Positions 61,449-64,000 of a DNA stretch of 64,000 nt are shown piece after piece. Location of the stretch: positions 372,001 through 436,000 of the forward strand of contig NZ_JACJIM010000002.1 in assembly GCF_014138435.1 (NCBI RefSeq). Reading direction: 5' to 3'. The stretch is from Methylobacterium fujisawaense (GTDB lineage: Bacteria; Pseudomonadota; Alphaproteobacteria; Rhizobiales; Beijerinckiaceae). Numbering within the stretch: position 1 is the first letter of the stretch; each line of letters opens with the position of its first letter. The position numbers and the translations under genes were made by a program. The notes beneath the pieces are model-generated. The model made no database searches. It was not told where the DNA came from and saw only the letters and a program-made list of their open reading frames with translations.

Positions 61449-62462
61449 TCACCGCCCGGTCGTCAGAAGGATCTTGCCGAGATGCGCGCTCGACTCCATG
61501 AGTTCGTGCGCCTCCCGAGCCTGCTCCAGCGGGAACGTGGCATGGGTGACGGACCGGATGCGCCCGGCATCGAGCTCGGGCCAGATATCCCGGCGCAGCC
61601 CCTCGGCGATCGCTGCCTTGTCGGCCTTCCCGCGCGGCCGGAGCGTCGAGCCGGTAAAGGTCAGGCGGTTGCGCATGATCGGCGTGATGTTCAGGCCATC
61701 GACCTTGTAGCCGCCCATCAGGGCGATCATCACGAGCCGGCCGTCCGGAGCCAGCGACTTTAGATTCCGGGCGAGATAGCTCGCACCGATCATATCGAGG
61801 ATCACGTCGACGCCACGTCCGTCGGTGAGGCGCTTCACCTCCTCGGCGAAGTCCGCCTCCTTGTAGTTGATCGCGGCATCCGACCCCAGATCTTCGCAAA
61901 ACCGGCACTTCTCGGCCGAGCCCGCCGTGGCGAAGACCCGCGCGCCGACATGCTTGGCGATCTGGATCGCCGTGGCACCGATGCCGCTCGATCCGCCATG
62001 CACGAGGAAGCTCTCGCCGGGCGCGAGCCGTCCGCGCTGGACGACGTTCGAATAGACCGTGAAGAACGTCTCCGGCAAGCCGCCGGCATCGACGAGCGAG
62101 ACCGCCTTCGGACGCGGCAGACAATGGGCCGCCTCGGCCACCGCATACTCCGCATAGCCGCCGCTGATCACCAGGGCGCAGACCTCATCGCCGAGCGACA
62201 GGCCCGTGACCTCGCTCCCGATCGCGACCACACGACCGGCGACTTCGAGGCCGGGGATCTCGGTGGCGCCGGGCGGCGGCGGATAGACCCCCGCGCGCTG
62301 CGCGACATCGGGGCGGTTCACGCCGGCCGCCACCACCTCGATCAGGACCTGTCCGGGTCCCGCATGCGGCACAGGGGCGGTCTCGACGCTGATCACCTCC
62401 GGGCCCCCGGAACCCGCGAAGCGGATCTGACGCATGGTCCCGGGCAGGTCGGTGCTGGCCAT
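61449..62462 (-). CDS. Zinc-free NAD(P)H quinone oxidoreductase (MDR superfamily, PIG3-like)
   Basis: A 337-residue medium-chain reductase: N-terminal GroES-like domain with AAGVNRPDVAQRAGVYPPPPG, then Rossmann domain LVHGGSSGIGATAIQIAKH (about 145-163), and SLAPDGRLVMIALMGG. There are no zinc cysteines. It reduces quinones or enones with NADPH. The start at 62462 (with AGGA upstream) removes one residue from a TTG alternative. It is monocistronic. Confidence 0.93.
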   Translation of the reverse strand: MASTDLPGTMRQIRFAGSGGPEVISVETAPVPHAGPGQVLIEVVAAGVNRPDVAQRAGVYPPPPGATEIPGLEVAGRVVAIGSEVTGLSLGDEVCALVISGGYAEYAVAEAAHCLPRPKAVSLVDAGGLPETFFTVYSNVVQRGRLAPGESFLVHGGSSGIGATAIQIAKHVGARVFATAGSAEKCRFCEDLGSDAAINYKEADFAEEVKRLTDGRGVDVILDMIGASYLARNLKSLAPDGRLVMIALMGGYKVDGLNITPIMRNRLTFTGSTLRPRGKADKAAIAEGLRRDIWPELDAGRIRSVTHATFPLEQAREAHELMESSAHLGKILLTTGR

Positions 62463-62574
62463 CAACGATAATCCTTTGCGCGCACGTGATCTGAGCCGCG
62501 TTCACGCTGACGCGGTACGGCTCTACTTGCGGCAACGGGCGCGCTTGGCAAGCCGAAGGCGCCGCACGCGTCCA

Positions 62575-62593
62575 TTGCCGATCCGAACGGCAA
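62575..62593 (-). terminator. Weak stem-loop after the solute-binding protein gene
   Basis: A 6-bp stem TTGCCG / CGGCAA with a 7-base loop directly behind the stop codon on the minus strand. Weak, without a U-tract. Confidence 0.35.
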
Positions 62594-62594
62594 G

Positions 62595-63836
62595 CTAGCG
62601 GGCGGCCGCCTTGACGGCCGCCGGCAAGACGATCGCGCCCTGCGCCAGGCTCTTCGGCCAGACCGCGACCTGCTTGCCGTCCTGCCACTGCGCCATCAGT
62701 CCGGTGACGAAGCCGGGACCGTATTTGATCGAGTGCGTGAACGGGTCGTCCTTGCCGTAGAACTGCGTCCGCCCCACGGTGCCGACCCAGTCGGTCTTCT
62801 CCAGGGCCTCGACGAGCTTGTCAGCCTCGGTCGAGCCGGCGCGCTTCACCGCATCCGCCGCGTAGTAGACCTGATCGTAGGCCATGTAGCCTGCGTAGGA
62901 CGGATCGCTGCCGAAGCGCTTCTTGAACGCGTCGCTGAAGGCGAGCGACTTGTCGGTGATCGCCGCGCCCGGCACCGCGATGCTCTGGAAGATCACGCCC
63001 TGCGTGGCGCCGTTGGTGTTCGCCCAGAACGTCGAGGAGGTCGCCTGCGAGTTCATCCCCGTCATGGCGAGCGGAACCTGCTGGTTCTGCCACTGCACGG
63101 TCGGCTGCACGCCGACATGCGAGATGCCGGTGACGATCAGGTCGGGCTTGGCCGCCTCGATCTTGTTGTAGATCGGCGTGAAGTCCGCCGTGTCCGGCGA
63201 GAAGCGGATGTGGTCGACGACCTTCACACCGATCTCGGGCAGGCACTTCTCGTAACCGACATCGAGGGGACGGGTCCAAGCCGCGTCCTCGCTCATGATC
63301 GCGGCCGTCTTCACCTTCATCAGATAGATCAGCATGTCCTTCGTGGAATCGCAGATCGACTGCGCCAGGGCCGCCGAGGTGAGGTAGCCGTGGAAGGTGT
63401 ACTTGTTGCGCGCGTAGTCCTTGTGGATCGCGAGGCTGATCTCGTTGGAGGCGGCACCGGGCGTGATCATCGGCGTCTTTAGCCGCGCCGCCCAGGGCAT
63501 CAGTGCCAGCACCACCTCGGAGATGTAGCTGGCGATGACGAGGTTGACCTTGTCCTCGGAGACCGCCCGCTGGAAGGCCCGGACCGCGTCGGAGGCGGAC
63601 GACTTGTCGTCGTAACTGACGATCTGGATCTGGCGCCCGTCGATCCCGCCCTTGGCGTTGATCTCGTCGGCGGCGAGCTGGACGGCCTGCGGGATCGAGG
63701 CGCCGACGACCGACTGCGCCTCGGCGATGACCCCGATCCGGATCGGGTCGGCGGCGCGTGCCTGCGTCGACCCCAGCAATCCGGCCACTGCGAGCAGGGC
63801 CAGGACACGACTCGAAACGCTGCGTTCCATCGGCAT
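62595..63836 (-). CDS. ABC transporter substrate-binding protein (branched-chain amino acid / amide type)
   Basis: A 413-residue periplasmic binding protein of the Peripla_BP_6 type. A signal peptide (RVLALLAVAGLLGSTQARAA) precedes the mature start DPIRIGVIAEAQSVVG and ADEINAKGGIDGRQI, typical of LivJ/AmiC-like binders. It should feed a HAAT-type permease, but no permease or ATPase gene lies in the window on either side; they may be beyond the right edge. AGGAGGAAG before the ATG fixes the start. The ligand is unknown. A dyad lies 56-86 bases upstream. Confidence 0.92.
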   Translation of the reverse strand: MPMERSVSSRVLALLAVAGLLGSTQARAADPIRIGVIAEAQSVVGASIPQAVQLAADEINAKGGIDGRQIQIVSYDDKSSASDAVRAFQRAVSEDKVNLVIASYISEVVLALMPWAARLKTPMITPGAASNEISLAIHKDYARNKYTFHGYLTSAALAQSICDSTKDMLIYLMKVKTAAIMSEDAAWTRPLDVGYEKCLPEIGVKVVDHIRFSPDTADFTPIYNKIEAAKPDLIVTGISHVGVQPTVQWQNQQVPLAMTGMNSQATSSTFWANTNGATQGVIFQSIAVPGAAITDKSLAFSDAFKKRFGSDPSYAGYMAYDQVYYAADAVKRAGSTEADKLVEALEKTDWVGTVGRTQFYGKDDPFTHSIKYGPGFVTGLMAQWQDGKQVAVWPKSLAQGAIVLPAAVKAAAR

Positions 63837-63891
63837 GGGCTTCCTCCTGCGGCCCGTGCGGCTTTTGGCGCCGCATCGGATCCGAGGCAGG

Positions 63892-63922
63892 ATTGTGCTC
63901 TATTCAGGCGCGTGAATACAAT
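63892..63922. promoter_or_regulatory. Dyad upstream of the solute-binding protein gene
   Basis: TATTCA (63901-63906), six bases, TGAATA (63913-63918) is a perfect inverted repeat, with outer ATTG (63892-63895) and CAAT (63919-63922) in the flanks. It is AT-rich and 56-86 bases before the start codon, so it is a likely operator or promoter. No regulator is identified. Confidence 0.45.
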
Positions 63923-64000
63923 GTGCAGATACGGAAAGCGGTGACAGATGATCCGTCTGCCGCGCGCACATCTGAAATCGCGATCCGACCGCGACGACGG

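Overview
The window reads as an ordinary stretch of chromosome from a GC-rich alphaproteobacterium, most likely Methylobacterium or a close relative (Hyphomicrobiales). The reasons are the very high third-position GC, the content (GapR/DUF2312, a TIGR02302-type low-complexity protein, an ExoR-like Sel1 protein, a HIG1-type small membrane protein next to a PduO-type cobalamin adenosyltransferase and etfBA, intracellular PHA depolymerase) and the gene order. The genus is inferred from family knowledge, not from a database search. I see no CRISPR array, integrase, transposase, phage gene, toxin-antitoxin pair or defence system.

Layout. 0-15 kb is a catabolic and transport block: a fused FAD/Fe-S 2-hydroxyacid dehydrogenase with a GntR regulator; a methyltransferase; a second GntR gene divergent from a complete TRAP transporter (dctPQM); a YbaK-type deacylase; a leftward operon of MFS transporter, family III CoA-transferase and a crotonase lacking both usual catalytic glutamates; and a NarK-type transporter. 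14.8-24.8 kb is mixed metabolism: L,D-transpeptidase, glpX, hom, a ceramidase-like membrane protein, exonuclease III, a glutathione transferase, the ExoR-like gene, ilvD and a transglutaminase-like protein. 24.9-27.8 kb is the lutABC lactate oxidation operon. 28-34.4 kb holds small and low-complexity hypothetical proteins, an M3 peptidase, an extensin-like protein and a second L,D-transpeptidase.

34.6-41.7 kb is a housekeeping block: a lone receiver-domain protein, yraN-rsmI, an LpoA-like lipoprotein, hemW, rdgB-rph, and divergent hrcA. 41.7-49.9 kb has a chemoreceptor, a Gly-rich DUF1236-like protein, an MHS-family transporter, a secreted alpha/beta hydrolase, gapR, purC and a Crp/Fnr regulator. 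50.1-51.2 kb has tRNA-Phe with a visible promoter and the maf-yacG pair. 51.5-61 kb carries two small uncharacterised genes, phaZ, the TIGR02302 gene, a HIG1-like gene, a PagL-like lipid A deacylase, the cobalamin adenosyltransferase, etfB, etfA and 3-hydroxybutyryl-CoA dehydrogenase. This last group fits PHB mobilisation, acyl-CoA oxidation and B12-dependent C2/C3 metabolism. The end has a quinone oxidoreductase and a solute-binding protein.

The best candidates for undescribed biology are the MFS/CoA-transferase/atypical-crotonase module with a perfect 12-bp palindrome upstream, the small-protein genes between maf and phaZ (one followed by an 18-bp-paired terminator), and the unknown low-complexity envelope proteins. 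Most start codons were chosen by ribosome binding site and family length and are inferences.
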